DNA of 36,431 nucleotides from Clostridia bacterium (GTDB taxonomy: Bacteria > Bacillota > Clostridia > Christensenellales > CAG-138): NCBI GenBank assembly GCA_030526425.1, contig JAUNCT010000014.1, forward strand, positions 23,761 to 60,191. Reading direction: 5' to 3'. Each line of letters begins with the position of its first letter. Position 1 is the stretch's first letter. This document shows, piece after piece, positions 1 to 7,213 of this stretch. Below the pieces are notes generated by a model. That model was not told the DNA's origin and searched no databases. It was given only the letters and a program-made list of their open reading frames with translations. Position numbers and translations under genes: made by a program.

Positions 1-567
1 ACGAAGAAGCCCGTGACGACGAAGAAACCCACCGCCACCGCCAAGCCGAAAACCGGCATCTACACCGAAAACGGCAGCCGCTACCTCGGACCGGAGCCGA
101 AGCAGGTGAACCTGTATTACAACAAGGGCAAATCCGTTTCCGCCACCGCCGTGCGCGTGCTCGATTACGCGAACTCGCTGTGGGATGTGCTCGACCTCAG
201 CACCGATTCGATCAACTTCGGTTCGACCCGCGGCAACTACTGGATGTTCAAAAACGATGTGCGGAACTGCCTCGGCATCTCCATCGACATCGAGGTCACC
301 GAAAAAACGCACGACAACCTGCGCTTCAAGGTCGGCATGCTCTACCGCCGCAAGGGCGACTATTGCGACTATCACAACGAGTCGTGCATCGACGAGTGCG
401 AAACGGGAACGATCGCCTGCTACAACCGCCAACCGAAGAAGTTCGACGGCTTCAAGGTCATGGGCACGGGCGCGAGCGGCTACAACTTTCTCTACGATCT
501 GATGGATCTCACCGTGTACTTTGCCGACCGCGACGACGCCGTGGCATTCATCCGAAGCTTCGCGTGA
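1..567 (+). CDS. Exported-protein paralogue, C-terminal part (5' end outside window)
   Basis: The reading frame is open from base 1, so this is the 3' part of a longer gene; the GTG at 13 is not a convincing start. It begins in a Lys/Pro/Thr linker and continues into a domain of about 150 residues. The same domain ends the next two proteins. Its C-terminal half (a Cys-containing YCDYHNE segment and the stretch GTIACYNRQPKKFDGF) is nearly identical to that of the gene at 601, which points to a recent tandem duplication. By analogy the missing 5' part should encode a signal peptide and a Cys-rich segment, but this cannot be seen. I do not recognise the domain. It lies 33 bases upstream of the next paralogue and is probably co-transcribed with it. 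Confidence 0.85.
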   Translation, partial: TKKPVTTKKPTATAKPKTGIYTENGSRYLGPEPKQVNLYYNKGKSVSATAVRVLDYANSLWDVLDLSTDSINFGSTRGNYWMFKNDVRNCLGISIDIEVTEKTHDNLRFKVGMLYRRKGDYCDYHNESCIDECETGTIACYNRQPKKFDGFKVMGTGASGYNFLYDLMDLTVYFADRDDAVAFIRSFA

Positions 568-600
568 CCCTTCCCCCAAAAGCCACCCCAAGGAGCAACC

Positions 601-1515
601 ATGAAACGCACGCTTTCCCTTCTGCTTGTCCTGCTGCTGCTCGCCCCCTGCGCCGCGCTGGCGGACACCAAAGAGTGGTCCTGCTACAAATGCGGGCAAA
701 AGACCACCGGCAACTTCTGCGAAAACGACGCGGCGATAAGTCCTTACAATCAGTGGTCCTGCCCGAAATGCGGCACGGAAAACCGGTACGCCGTCCCCTG
801 CACGAACTGCGGCTGGGAGAAACCGAACCGCGAACAGGCGAACAAGAACGCGGCCGCCTACTTCTACTACCACCCCGAGGCGTGGCCGAAGGGCGATTAT
901 CCCTTCCCCTCGGTCTACGGGAACCCCGTGAAGGCGACGGCAACGCCCGAGCCCAAACCCACGGCGACCCCGAAGCCCACGCCCGAGCCCGAGGACGCTT
1001 CGGTTTACAGTGAAGACGGTTGGTACATCGGACCCGCGCCCGAAAAGGTGAGCCTCAGCTACAACAAGGGCAAGCCCGTCACCGCCTACGCCGTGAACCT
1101 GCACGAATACCTCGTTTCGGTCGGCGACGTGCTGGAGCTCAGCCCGGACAAGATCAACTTCGGCTCGACCTACGGCAACTATTGGATGTTCAAAAACACG
1201 GTCGAAAAGTGCCTCGGCATCTCCATCGACATCGAGATCACCGAAAAGAAGCCCGACGAACTGCGCTTCAAGGTGGGCATGCTGTACAACCGCAAGGGCG
1301 ACTATTGCGACTACCACAACGAGGTCTGCATCGAAGAATGCGAATCCGGCACGATCGCGTGCTACAACCGCCAACCGAAGAAGTTCGACGGCTTCAAGGT
1401 CATGGGCACGGGCGCGAGCGGCTACAGCTTCCTCTACGACCTCGAGGACCTCACCGTGTACTTTGCCACGCGCGAGGCGGCGGTGAAATTCATCCGCACC
1501 TTCGAAGACGCGTAA
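601..1515 (+). CDS. Exported double zinc-ribbon protein with Pro/Thr linker and unknown C-terminal domain
   Basis: A 304-residue protein. Residues 1-22 form a classical signal peptide (KR, Leu-rich core, ending ALA). Residues 28-70 carry CYKC, a lone Cys40, CPKC (54-57) and CTNC (67-70), the layout of paired zinc ribbons. A linker of repeated TPEP/TATPKP units follows around residues 115-135, then the domain shared with both neighbours from about residue 140. AAGGAG lies 7 bases before the ATG. The function is unknown. Zinc ribbons of this kind are normally cytosolic, so export is unusual: the cysteines may bind metal outside the cell or form disulfides. The protein is probably released or held in the envelope, since there is no membrane anchor or sorting signal beyond the signal peptide. 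Confidence 0.9.
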   Translation: MKRTLSLLLVLLLLAPCAALADTKEWSCYKCGQKTTGNFCENDAAISPYNQWSCPKCGTENRYAVPCTNCGWEKPNREQANKNAAAYFYYHPEAWPKGDYPFPSVYGNPVKATATPEPKPTATPKPTPEPEDASVYSEDGWYIGPAPEKVSLSYNKGKPVTAYAVNLHEYLVSVGDVLELSPDKINFGSTYGNYWMFKNTVEKCLGISIDIEITEKKPDELRFKVGMLYNRKGDYCDYHNEVCIEECESGTIACYNRQPKKFDGFKVMGTGASGYSFLYDLEDLTVYFATREAAVKFIRTFEDA

Positions 1516-1573
1516 GCCCGGGCGGCGCCCCGAAGCTTTTCCCCGAACCTTCCCCCGACGAAAGGAGAACGAC

Positions 1574-2419
1574 ATGAAGCGCATCCTTCCCGCGCTGCTC
1601 ACGCTGTTGCTGCTCGTTTCCGCCGCGGCGTTCGCCGAAGGAACGAAGACCTGCCCCGCCTGCGGTTTGGCGAGCGGCGGCAACTTCTGCCCCGAGGACG
1701 GCACCCCCTTGCCCGCAGACGGCACGCAGTGGACCTGCCCCGCCTGCGGCAGCCGCAACGAAACGAAGTTCTGCCCCGCGTGCGGCGCGAAAAAGCCCGC
1801 GGCGGAGCCCACGGTCACACCCATACCGACGCCGGAACCCACGCCCGAACCCACGCCGGAGCCGACCCCCGAACCGACGGCAACGCCCGTGCCGACGCCG
1901 AAGCCCGGCGTATACGACACCGCGACGGGGCGGTATTTGGGACCCAAGCCCGCGGAGGTCTCCCTGAGCTTCGACAAGGGCGCGCCCCTTACGGCGTACG
2001 CGGTGAACATCCGCCGCTATGCGGACCTTTCCGCCTGCCTGCACTACAGCAAGGACGCCATCAGCTTTGCGAACGCGCGCGGACCTTACATCGAGTTCAA
2101 CGCGCCCGTGGACAACTGCCTCGGCGTGGCGGCGGAGCTGCGCTGCACGGAGACGATCTCCGAGACGATGCGCTTCCGCATCGGGATGATCCGCAACCGC
2201 AAGGGCGACTACTGCGACATGAGCACGAAGCCGCTGATCCCCCTGAACGAAACGGGTACGGCAAGCTGTTACAACCGCGAGCCGAAGACCTTCAACGGCT
2301 TCAAGGTGATGGTCGTGAATGCGGGCGCCTTCGGCAGCTTCGATTACGAGGTCGAGAACGTCACGGTCTACTTCTCCTCCTACAACGATGCGGTCGCCTA
2401 CATCCGCACCATCGCGTGA
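1574..2419 (+). CDS. Exported double zinc-ribbon protein, third paralogue
   Basis: A 281-residue protein with the same architecture as the preceding gene: signal peptide (residues 1-21, ending AFA), zinc ribbons CPAC (27-30), Cys39, CPAC (55-58) and CPAC (67-70), a PTPEPTPEPT linker at about residues 76-108, and the shared C-terminal domain. The C-terminal domain is clearly more diverged here than between the first two genes (for example MSTKPLIPLNETGTASCYNREP), so this is the older duplicate. The start is fixed by AAAGGAG seven bases upstream and by the signal peptide. A terminator at 2447 ends the three-gene unit. No known function; a family of tandem secreted paralogues suggests a surface or environmental interaction role, which is inference. 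Confidence 0.9.
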   Translation: MKRILPALLTLLLLVSAAAFAEGTKTCPACGLASGGNFCPEDGTPLPADGTQWTCPACGSRNETKFCPACGAKKPAAEPTVTPIPTPEPTPEPTPEPTPEPTATPVPTPKPGVYDTATGRYLGPKPAEVSLSFDKGAPLTAYAVNIRRYADLSACLHYSKDAISFANARGPYIEFNAPVDNCLGVAAELRCTETISETMRFRIGMIRNRKGDYCDMSTKPLIPLNETGTASCYNREPKTFNGFKVMVVNAGAFGSFDYEVENVTVYFSSYNDAVAYIRTIA

Positions 2420-2446
2420 GGCGCCGTTTCCCCGCAACAATCCTTT

Positions 2447-2475
2447 CCCCCGCCCGGCGCGGGGGTTTTGTTTTG
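2447..2475 (+). terminator. Rho-independent terminator of the paralogue cluster
   Basis: The stem CCCCCGC/GCGGGGG (2447-2453 with 2459-2465) has a five-base loop and is followed by TTTTGTTTT. It lies 27 bases after the stop of the third paralogue. Confidence 0.85.
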
Positions 2476-2517
2476 CCCGGAAGCCTTGCGTCCGGCGGTG
2501 TTTTTCGCCCTTGCGGC

Positions 2518-2547
2518 TTGCCCGCGCGTGCGGGTTTCGGTTACAAT
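2518..2547 (+). promoter_or_regulatory. Possible promoter of the guanine deaminase gene
   Basis: TTGCCC (2518-2523) and TACAAT (2542-2547) are 18 bases apart, placing a start site some 26 bases before the ATG. A small inverted repeat, CCCGC/GCGGG (2521-2533), sits in the spacer and could be an operator. Both boxes are imperfect, so this is a moderate call. Confidence 0.45.
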
Positions 2548-2579
2548 AACGGCAACGAACACAAGGAAAGGACGACACG

Positions 2580-3827
2580 ATGCGCACGATACTCCACGGC
2601 GATTTTCTCTGGTCGAAGGGACCGGAGGAGCTGACGACGCAAACGGGCTACCTGGTGGCGAACGACGGTGTGATCGAAGATCTGTACCCGGTGCTGCCCG
2701 AAAAATACGCGGGGCACCCGGTGACCGAGCACAAGGGGGCGATCGTCCCCGCGTTTTGCGACCTGCACGTGCACGCCTCGCAATATGTCGAGCGCGGCTT
2801 GGGCATGGACCTGCTGCTTTCGGACTGGCTGAACGAATACACCTTCCCGCAGGAGGCGCGCTTTGCGGACCCCGCATACGCGGAGCCGATCTACGACGCG
2901 TTCATCGACGACCTGATCCTGCACGGGACCTTTGCGGTCTCGGCCTTTGCGACGATCCACCGCGGGGCGACCTCGTACCTGATCCGCCGCATGGAGGAGA
3001 AGGGGCTTTACGGCTACATCGGCAAGGTGAACATGAACTGCGGCGCGCCGGACTATCTGACGGAAACGACGGCGGAGTCTTTGCGCGAAACGGAGCAGTT
3101 TCTCGAGGAGTTTTCGGGCAACCGCACCGCGAAGCCGATTTTGACGCCGCGTTTTGCGCCGACCTGCACGGAGGAGCTGATGCGCGGGCTCGGCTTACTT
3201 GCCGCGCGCTACGGCGTGGGCTTACAGACACACTTGGTGGAATCGCGCTGGGAGGCTTCCGCCGCTCTGGAGGGCTATCCCGATTGCGCGTGCGACACGG
3301 AGATCTACGAGCGCGCGGGGTTGATGGACCACGGTCCGGTCATCGGGGCGCATTTCATTTTCCCGTCCGCCAAAGACATCGAGATCCTGAAGCGGCACAA
3401 CGGTGTTGCGGTGCACTGCCCGGACGCGACGGTGAACATCATTGCGGGCATCATGGAGACGGGCACATTACAGGACCGCGGGGTCGCCGTGGCGCTGGGC
3501 AGCGACATCGGCGGCGGGCACAACATCGGGGTCTGTTCGCAGGCGGCGCGCGCGGTGCAGCTTTCGAAGCTGAAGCATTTTTACGAGCCGGAGAACAACC
3601 GGCAGATCGGTTTTGCGAACGCGTTCCACCTGCTCACGCGCGGCGGCGGGCAAGTCTTCGGCAAGCTCGGCGCCTTCGAGCCGGGCTACATCCTGAACGC
3701 CCTTGTCTTGGACGGCTTACACGACCCGGGCATCGTACGCACGCCCGCGGAGATCGCGGAGCGGTTCTGCTACATCGGCACGCCCGCGAACATCACCGCA
3801 CGGTATCTGAGCGGGAAGAGGATTTGA
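2580..3827 (+). CDS. guaD: Guanine deaminase (amidohydrolase family)
   Basis: A 415-residue cytosolic metal-dependent hydrolase expected to turn guanine into xanthine and ammonia, a step of purine salvage. Metal ligands are visible in order: His63-x-His65 in DLHVHASQ, His218 in LQTHLVES followed by Glu221, His258 in GAHFIF, and Asp309 in LGSDIGGG. The segment DLLLSDWLNEYTFPQE (78-92), which follows the first histidine pair, is typical of guanine deaminases and separates them from cytosine deaminases and chlorohydrolases. The length is near the family norm (about 430). The start has AAGGAAAGG upstream. It stands alone between a terminator and a repeat tract, with no purine transporter or xanthine dehydrogenase nearby. 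Confidence 0.92.
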   Translation: MRTILHGDFLWSKGPEELTTQTGYLVANDGVIEDLYPVLPEKYAGHPVTEHKGAIVPAFCDLHVHASQYVERGLGMDLLLSDWLNEYTFPQEARFADPAYAEPIYDAFIDDLILHGTFAVSAFATIHRGATSYLIRRMEEKGLYGYIGKVNMNCGAPDYLTETTAESLRETEQFLEEFSGNRTAKPILTPRFAPTCTEELMRGLGLLAARYGVGLQTHLVESRWEASAALEGYPDCACDTEIYERAGLMDHGPVIGAHFIFPSAKDIEILKRHNGVAVHCPDATVNIIAGIMETGTLQDRGVAVALGSDIGGGHNIGVCSQAARAVQLSKLKHFYEPENNRQIGFANAFHLLTRGGGQVFGKLGAFEPGYILNALVLDGLHDPGIVRTPAEIAERFCYIGTPANITARYLSGKRI

Positions 3828-3843
3828 GGACGACGGTTCTTTT

Positions 3844-3911
3844 GTGGGGGAAAACCGCTTTGAAAAGCGGTTGTTCCCCCACACCCCCTTTCCCCAAACT
3901 TTTGGTGGGAT
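3844..3911. repeat. Hairpin repeat, short copy (family A)
   Basis: A long hairpin in which GTGGGGGAA/TTCCCCCAC (3844-3852 with 3874-3882) encloses AACCGCTTT/AAAGCGGTT, with one bulged base. It is followed by the box CCCCAAACTTTTGGTGGG. The same start and end boxes flank fuller copies at 3922-4038 and 28262-28395; here the two middle hairpins are missing. It directly follows guaD but has no T-run, so it is not a standard terminator. Confidence 0.75.
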
Positions 3912-3921
3912 TATTATTTAG

Positions 3922-4038
3922 GGAAACCTTTTTGTAAAAAGGTTCTCCCGGCCGATATCGCCCCAAGGGCGAATCGGCAGCGACAGCACTGTGCAACAGT
4001 GCGAAAGCGAACGCTCCCCTTCCTAAAACTTTTGGTGG
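3922..4038. repeat. Tri-hairpin repeat, full copy (family A)
   Basis: Three successive hairpins: AACCTTTTT/AAAAAGGTT; CCGAT plus TCGCCC paired with GGGCGA plus ATCGG; and GCACTGT/ACAGTGC. They are separated by constant boxes (GGCAGCGACAGC before and GCGAAAGC after the third hairpin) and end in CTAAAACTTTTGGTGG. The copy at 28262-28395 has the same boxes but different, still complementary, stems. I see no gene in 3828-4110. Confidence 0.75.
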
Positions 4039-4052
4039 AAATTTGGTGTATG

Positions 4053-4086
4053 AAAAACAGCCCGTTCGGCATGATGCCGGCGGGCT
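4053..4086 (-). terminator. Terminator of the GIY-YIG gene
   Basis: On the minus strand, AGCCCG with an inner CCGGCAT/ATGCCG helix and closing CGGGCT is followed by GTTTTT. It lies 24 bases beyond the stop codon of the minus-strand gene. Confidence 0.8.
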
Positions 4087-4110
4087 ATTATATTAAATAC
4101 GTATTTGTTT

Positions 4111-4956
4111 TTAAACACTTAACTCTTTCAGAGGGACTTCATGCTCGTTTTTCCACGCCGCATTTCCGCTAATGCTGTATCCGCAAACGAATGCCGCAGC
4201 CCCCGAAGGTGAGCCAAACAAGATATCCGTTTGCAACACGTTGTCTATAATTCTTTCCCGATACTTCTCGCGGTTTTTCACGGCGTGCATGGGACAGCTT
4301 TTAGAAATGGTTTCGGCGATTTTACTGCCTTTCAGCACAACAAATCCATCGCGCACGATTCGACCGAACGCTTTTACCCCACCTTGGCAGAAATGCAATT
4401 TCCCAATTGTATCCTCTGCTGCGCTTTCATCAACCAACGGCTCAAAGACCTGATATCCAAGCGTACCCATCACGAGCTTTGCATAATCGATAAACTCTTC
4501 GAGCTCGCTTTCCTTCTCTTCGGTGATGTTTCCCGGATTCGGGTCGTTTCCGTTTTTGACGACATAGCGGTTCGCCCCGACGGCAAGGTTGCGGAAACGG
4601 TTTTCGAGATAACTGATTTCCGTCGGTCCAAAGGAATTGTCGGCAGTTGTGAAAGCGACCGCTTCCGTCCAGTAATCGATTTGCGGATGCGGTTCACCGA
4701 TACGGTACAAGAGTCCCTTGTTGTTCTTTCGAACCCCCGCCTGACCGATATACACCGCAGGTTCCTGAGCCGCGTCCGAACCGAACAAGAAGTAAACACC
4801 GGATTGTTGGAGCGCACCGATCTTTCCGCACTGTCCCAATGCGGTACGCGGGATTTTGTAAGTGAGCCCCGTCCAGTTTGCAAGGGTGCATTTCATACGC
4901 CCCATCGGTGTTCCGTCCATCAGAAACAGATGGATGCTTTTTCCTCTGACTGCCAT
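4111..4956 (-). CDS. GIY-YIG nuclease-family protein with C-terminal DUF4357
   Basis: A 281-residue protein. An N-terminal segment of about 50 residues is followed by a GIY-YIG fold: GVYFLFG (53-59), VYIG (68-71), Arg85 in the LLYRIGEPH helix, and a later Glu118 in EISYLENRF, matching the catalytic tyrosines, arginine and glutamate of the family. The C-terminal end (SGAAAFVCGYSISGNAAW onward) resembles DUF4357, a domain commonly paired with GIY-YIG in solitary bacterial proteins of unknown role. The reading frame stays open upstream to 5925, but the ATG at 4956 has AAAGGAT nearby and a promoter just upstream, so the longer form is an artefact. Base composition is more AT-rich than that of its neighbours, suggesting acquisition. 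A DNA-processing or defence role is possible. Confidence 0.82.
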   Translation of the reverse strand: MAVRGKSIHLFLMDGTPMGRMKCTLANWTGLTYKIPRTALGQCGKIGALQQSGVYFLFGSDAAQEPAVYIGQAGVRKNNKGLLYRIGEPHPQIDYWTEAVAFTTADNSFGPTEISYLENRFRNLAVGANRYVVKNGNDPNPGNITEEKESELEEFIDYAKLVMGTLGYQVFEPLVDESAAEDTIGKLHFCQGGVKAFGRIVRDGFVVLKGSKIAETISKSCPMHAVKNREKYRERIIDNVLQTDILFGSPSGAAAFVCGYSISGNAAWKNEHEVPLKELSV

Positions 4957-5028
4957 TTTCGAATCCTTTGCCGTAGCACCGTCTGCGGTCCCGCCGCATT
5001 CGTGCACTTTGTATCGTTTGCTTTTTTG

Positions 5029-5058
5029 ATTATAGCATGTGCCCTGTACCGAACTCAA
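5029..5058 (-). promoter_or_regulatory. Promoter of the GIY-YIG gene
   Basis: On the minus strand, TTGAGT, an 18-base spacer and an extended -10 TGCTATAAT (-10 hexamer at 5029-5034). This puts the start site about 65 bases upstream of the ATG at 4956. Confidence 0.7.
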
Positions 5059-5234
5059 TCGCGCTCCATACCACACTAAAGCGTCACGAATTCCACGGGG
5101 ACGTTCCCCGGCACCGCGATAACGAAGAGGTTTGCCTTGGCGGTGGCGTTCAGGGCGCCCTTTTTCCGCCCTCCCGGCACACAAATTCCATCCGTGTGCC
5201 GTTCCCTTCCCCACTACCCGTTTGCCGTTTGTTG

Positions 5235-5243
5235 TGCTATACT
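5235..5243 (+). promoter_or_regulatory. Extended -10 promoter of the signal peptidase gene (leaderless)
   Basis: TGCTATACT ends seven bases before the ATG at 5251, so the predicted first transcribed base is at or next to the A of the start codon. No Shine-Dalgarno sequence precedes the ATG. Apart from this promoter and the divergent one at 5029, I see nothing in 5059-5234. Confidence 0.65.
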
Positions 5244-5250
5244 TTGATGT

Positions 5251-5751
5251 ATGAGACTGTTCAAGAAATACGATGACAAAAAACTCGAAATGCTGCACAT
5301 CGCGCGGGAGCTCGTGCTGGCCATCGCACTGGCGGTGGTGATCTTCGGCTTCCTCATCGGCATTTCCCTCGTGAGCGGACCGAGCATGCACCCGACCCTG
5401 AAGGACCGGCAGCCCGTGGTCTATTCGCGCATTTCGCGCGACTTCAACGTGGGGGATGTCGTTTCCGTGCGCATGCCCAACGGCGAATACTATGTGAAGC
5501 GCATCGTCGCGATGGCGGGCGACACCGTGGAAGTCAAAGACGGCGCGCTGTATGTCAACGGCGAACGCGAAACGCGGGAGACCGTCCACGGCGTGACCGA
5601 ACCGCAGGAGGGCGAGGTCGTTTACCCGCTGACCGTGCCGCTCGGGCAGGTGTTCGTGCTCGGCGACAACCGCGAGGTCTCCATCGACTCGCGCACCTAC
5701 GGACCCGTCGCCACGAGCCAGATCCGCGGCAAGCTGTTTTTCGTGAAATAA
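5251..5751 (+). CDS. lepB: Signal peptidase I
   Basis: A 166-residue type I signal peptidase of the short Gram-positive kind, cutting signal peptides on the outer face of the membrane. There is one N-terminal transmembrane helix (about residues 19-41). The catalytic Ser45 lies in SGPSMHPTL and the general base Lys83 in YYVKRIVAMAGD. Box E is present as GDNR (138-141) and SIDSR (144-148). It could process the many exported proteins encoded nearby, though it is not linked to them by operon. It appears to be translated from a leaderless transcript; an internal Met14 without a ribosome binding site is less likely as start. Confidence 0.95.
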   Translation: MRLFKKYDDKKLEMLHIARELVLAIALAVVIFGFLIGISLVSGPSMHPTLKDRQPVVYSRISRDFNVGDVVSVRMPNGEYYVKRIVAMAGDTVEVKDGALYVNGERETRETVHGVTEPQEGEVVYPLTVPLGQVFVLGDNREVSIDSRTYGPVATSQIRGKLFFVK

Positions 5752-5895
5752 GGGGGGCTTTTCCCCCATCGCCGCACCCACAGCCGCAGCGGCGGCAAGC
5801 CGGGCTTCGGGAAATCGGGTGGAGCTATCCGTCCGCGCGTCACTGTCGCGGCACGCCCGGATTCGTGAAATACGGTGGAAATTTCCCCGTCCGTG
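5736..5895. repeat. Three diverged direct repeats after lepB
   Basis: A unit resembling TTCGTGAAATA-GG-GG followed by a pyrimidine-rich tail and CCGTCCG occurs at about 5736-5765 (overlapping the end of lepB), 5801-5836 and 5857-5895. The copies differ at several positions. The rest of 5752-6000 shows no gene or regulatory signal that I can support. Confidence 0.5.
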
Positions 5896-6001
5896 AGGCG
5901 GACCTCCGCAAGGCGAGCCCTCCACAGGCGGCTTTCCGCACGGGTCGTCCTTGCCGAAAGGTGTGACCTTCCGGACGCTGTGAAAAATGCTTCGTGCCCC
6001 C

Positions 6002-6031
6002 TTGACGGGCGTGTCTTACGCGGCATATACT
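6002..6031 (+). promoter_or_regulatory. Promoter of the YitT-family gene
   Basis: TTGACG (6002-6007), an 18-base spacer and TATACT (6026-6031). The predicted start is near 6038, just before a terminator hairpin in the leader. Confidence 0.75.
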
Positions 6032-6039
6032 GAAAGCGC

Positions 6040-6087
6040 AAAAGAGCGAGAGCGTATCATAACCGATACGCTCCCGCTCTCTTTTTT
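6040..6087 (+). terminator. Leader terminator / possible attenuator upstream of the YitT gene
   Basis: GAGCGAGAGCGTATC (6044-6058) pairs with GATACGCTCCCGCTC (6065-6079) with one mismatch and a six-base loop, followed by a T-run (6082-6087). It lies between the promoter at 6002 and the ribosome binding site GGAGG at 6099. It may be an attenuator, the end of a short RNA, or a terminator for read-through from lepB. Confidence 0.75.
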
Positions 6088-6108
6088 CCACAAACTTCGG
6101 AGGGCTTT

Positions 6109-6999
6109 ATGGAACACACCGCACAACGCCGCTTTTCGCTCAAAGATTTTGCCGCGCAGCTCTTTTGGGAGTGCATCGGCAGCCTGCTCATCGCCGTCGG
6201 CATCTGTTGCTTCGCCCTGCCCGGCGCCTTCCCCATGACGGGCTTTTCGGGCATCGCCATCATTCTGTACCGCCTGACCGGGCTGCCCGTCGGTCTCGCC
6301 ACGGTGCTGCTGAACCTCCCCGTGGCGGTCTGCTGCTTCCGGCTGCTGGGCAAAAAGTTCATGGTCGCCTCGCTGCGGTGCATGCTGCTGTCGAGCCTGT
6401 TCACGGATGTCATCGGTCCCATGCTGCCCGTTTACGGCGGCAACCGCCTGCTCGCCGCGCTGTGCACGGGCGTGATCACGGGGCTGGGCTACGCGCTCAT
6501 CTACATGCGCAACTCCTCCACGGGCGGGTCGGATTTTCTCATCATGTCCGTCAAGGCGCTCCGGCCGCACCTTTCCGTGGGCAGCATCGCCTTCCTGTCC
6601 GACGTGCTCATCATCCTCGCGGGCGGCTTCCTCTTCCGCGATGCGGACGGCGTGATACTCGGCTTCGTCATCGCATGGCTGCTCTCCGTCGTGGTCGACA
6701 AGGTGCTGCTCGGCGCGAACGCGGGCAAGCTCCTGCTCATCGTCACCGACCACGGCAAGCGCATCGCGGATGCGATCGAAGCCACCTGCCAACGCGGCTC
6801 GACCATACTCAACGGGCGGGGCGGCTACCGCGAGGACCCGCGGCAGGTGGTGCTGTGCGCCTGCAGCAACAAGGACATGGTGCGCATCCGCCGCGCCGTC
6901 GCCAAAACCGACCCGCGCGCGTTCACGGTCATCCTCGGCTCGCACGAGGTGCACGGCGAAGGCTTCCGCATGGTGGAGATCGGCGAAAGCGAAGGCTGA
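6109..6999 (+). CDS. YitT-family membrane protein (DUF161/DUF2179)
   Basis: A 296-residue integral membrane protein. About six hydrophobic segments fill residues 15-205, including the early GSLLIAVGICCFALPGAF and MTGFSGIAIILYRLTGLPVG parts typical of YitT proteins. The last 80-90 residues form a soluble DUF2179 domain (GKLLLIVTDHGKRIADAI onward), usually placed in the cytosol. Its length fits the family (280-300). The substrate is not established for most members. GGAGG precedes the ATG. Expression may be controlled by the leader hairpin at 6040. No partner gene is adjacent. Confidence 0.88.
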   Translation: MEHTAQRRFSLKDFAAQLFWECIGSLLIAVGICCFALPGAFPMTGFSGIAIILYRLTGLPVGLATVLLNLPVAVCCFRLLGKKFMVASLRCMLLSSLFTDVIGPMLPVYGGNRLLAALCTGVITGLGYALIYMRNSSTGGSDFLIMSVKALRPHLSVGSIAFLSDVLIILAGGFLFRDADGVILGFVIAWLLSVVVDKVLLGANAGKLLLIVTDHGKRIADAIEATCQRGSTILNGRGGYREDPRQVVLCACSNKDMVRIRRAVAKTDPRAFTVILGSHEVHGEGFRMVEIGESEG

Positions 7000-7152
7000 G
7001 GGGGCGATCCTTCCGCCGTTGCATTCGGTTTTTGCATACAAGTTTTTCCGTTCTCGCGATGGTTTCTGAATTTTCGCACCGTTTTCTGTTATTTTTTTCG
7101 TGTTGCTTCGGGCGCATGCTTCCGGAAATCGAATCCTCACCCGTTCCGTATC

Positions 7153-7161
7153 TGTTATGCT
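7153..7161 (+). promoter_or_regulatory. Extended -10 element of the flavin reductase gene
   Basis: TGTTATGCT lies about 50 bases upstream of the ATG at 7214. No good -35 box is visible, so the promoter may need an activator; the LysR protein encoded downstream is a candidate. Confidence 0.5.
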
Positions 7162-7173
7162 TTTATCAATAAC

Positions 7174-7190
7174 CGCGGATCCGGTCCGCG
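7174..7190 (+). promoter_or_regulatory. Palindrome in the reductase leader (possible operator)
   Basis: CGCGGA-TCCGG-TCCGCG begins a few bases after the predicted transcription start. It could be a repressor site or a small RNA hairpin. It does not match the usual T-N11-A form of LysR sites. Confidence 0.4.
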
Positions 7191-7213
7191 CAATACGAAC
7201 GGAGGAAACACAC

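Noticed and set aside
3844..3882. Terminator of guaD
   Set aside because: The stem is strong, but it is followed by CCC-rich sequence without a T-run and belongs to a repeat family; termination here is unproven.
4957..5925. Upstream extension of the GIY-YIG gene
   Set aside because: It would overlap lepB on the other strand and read through its own promoter; the ATG at 4956 has a ribosome binding site.
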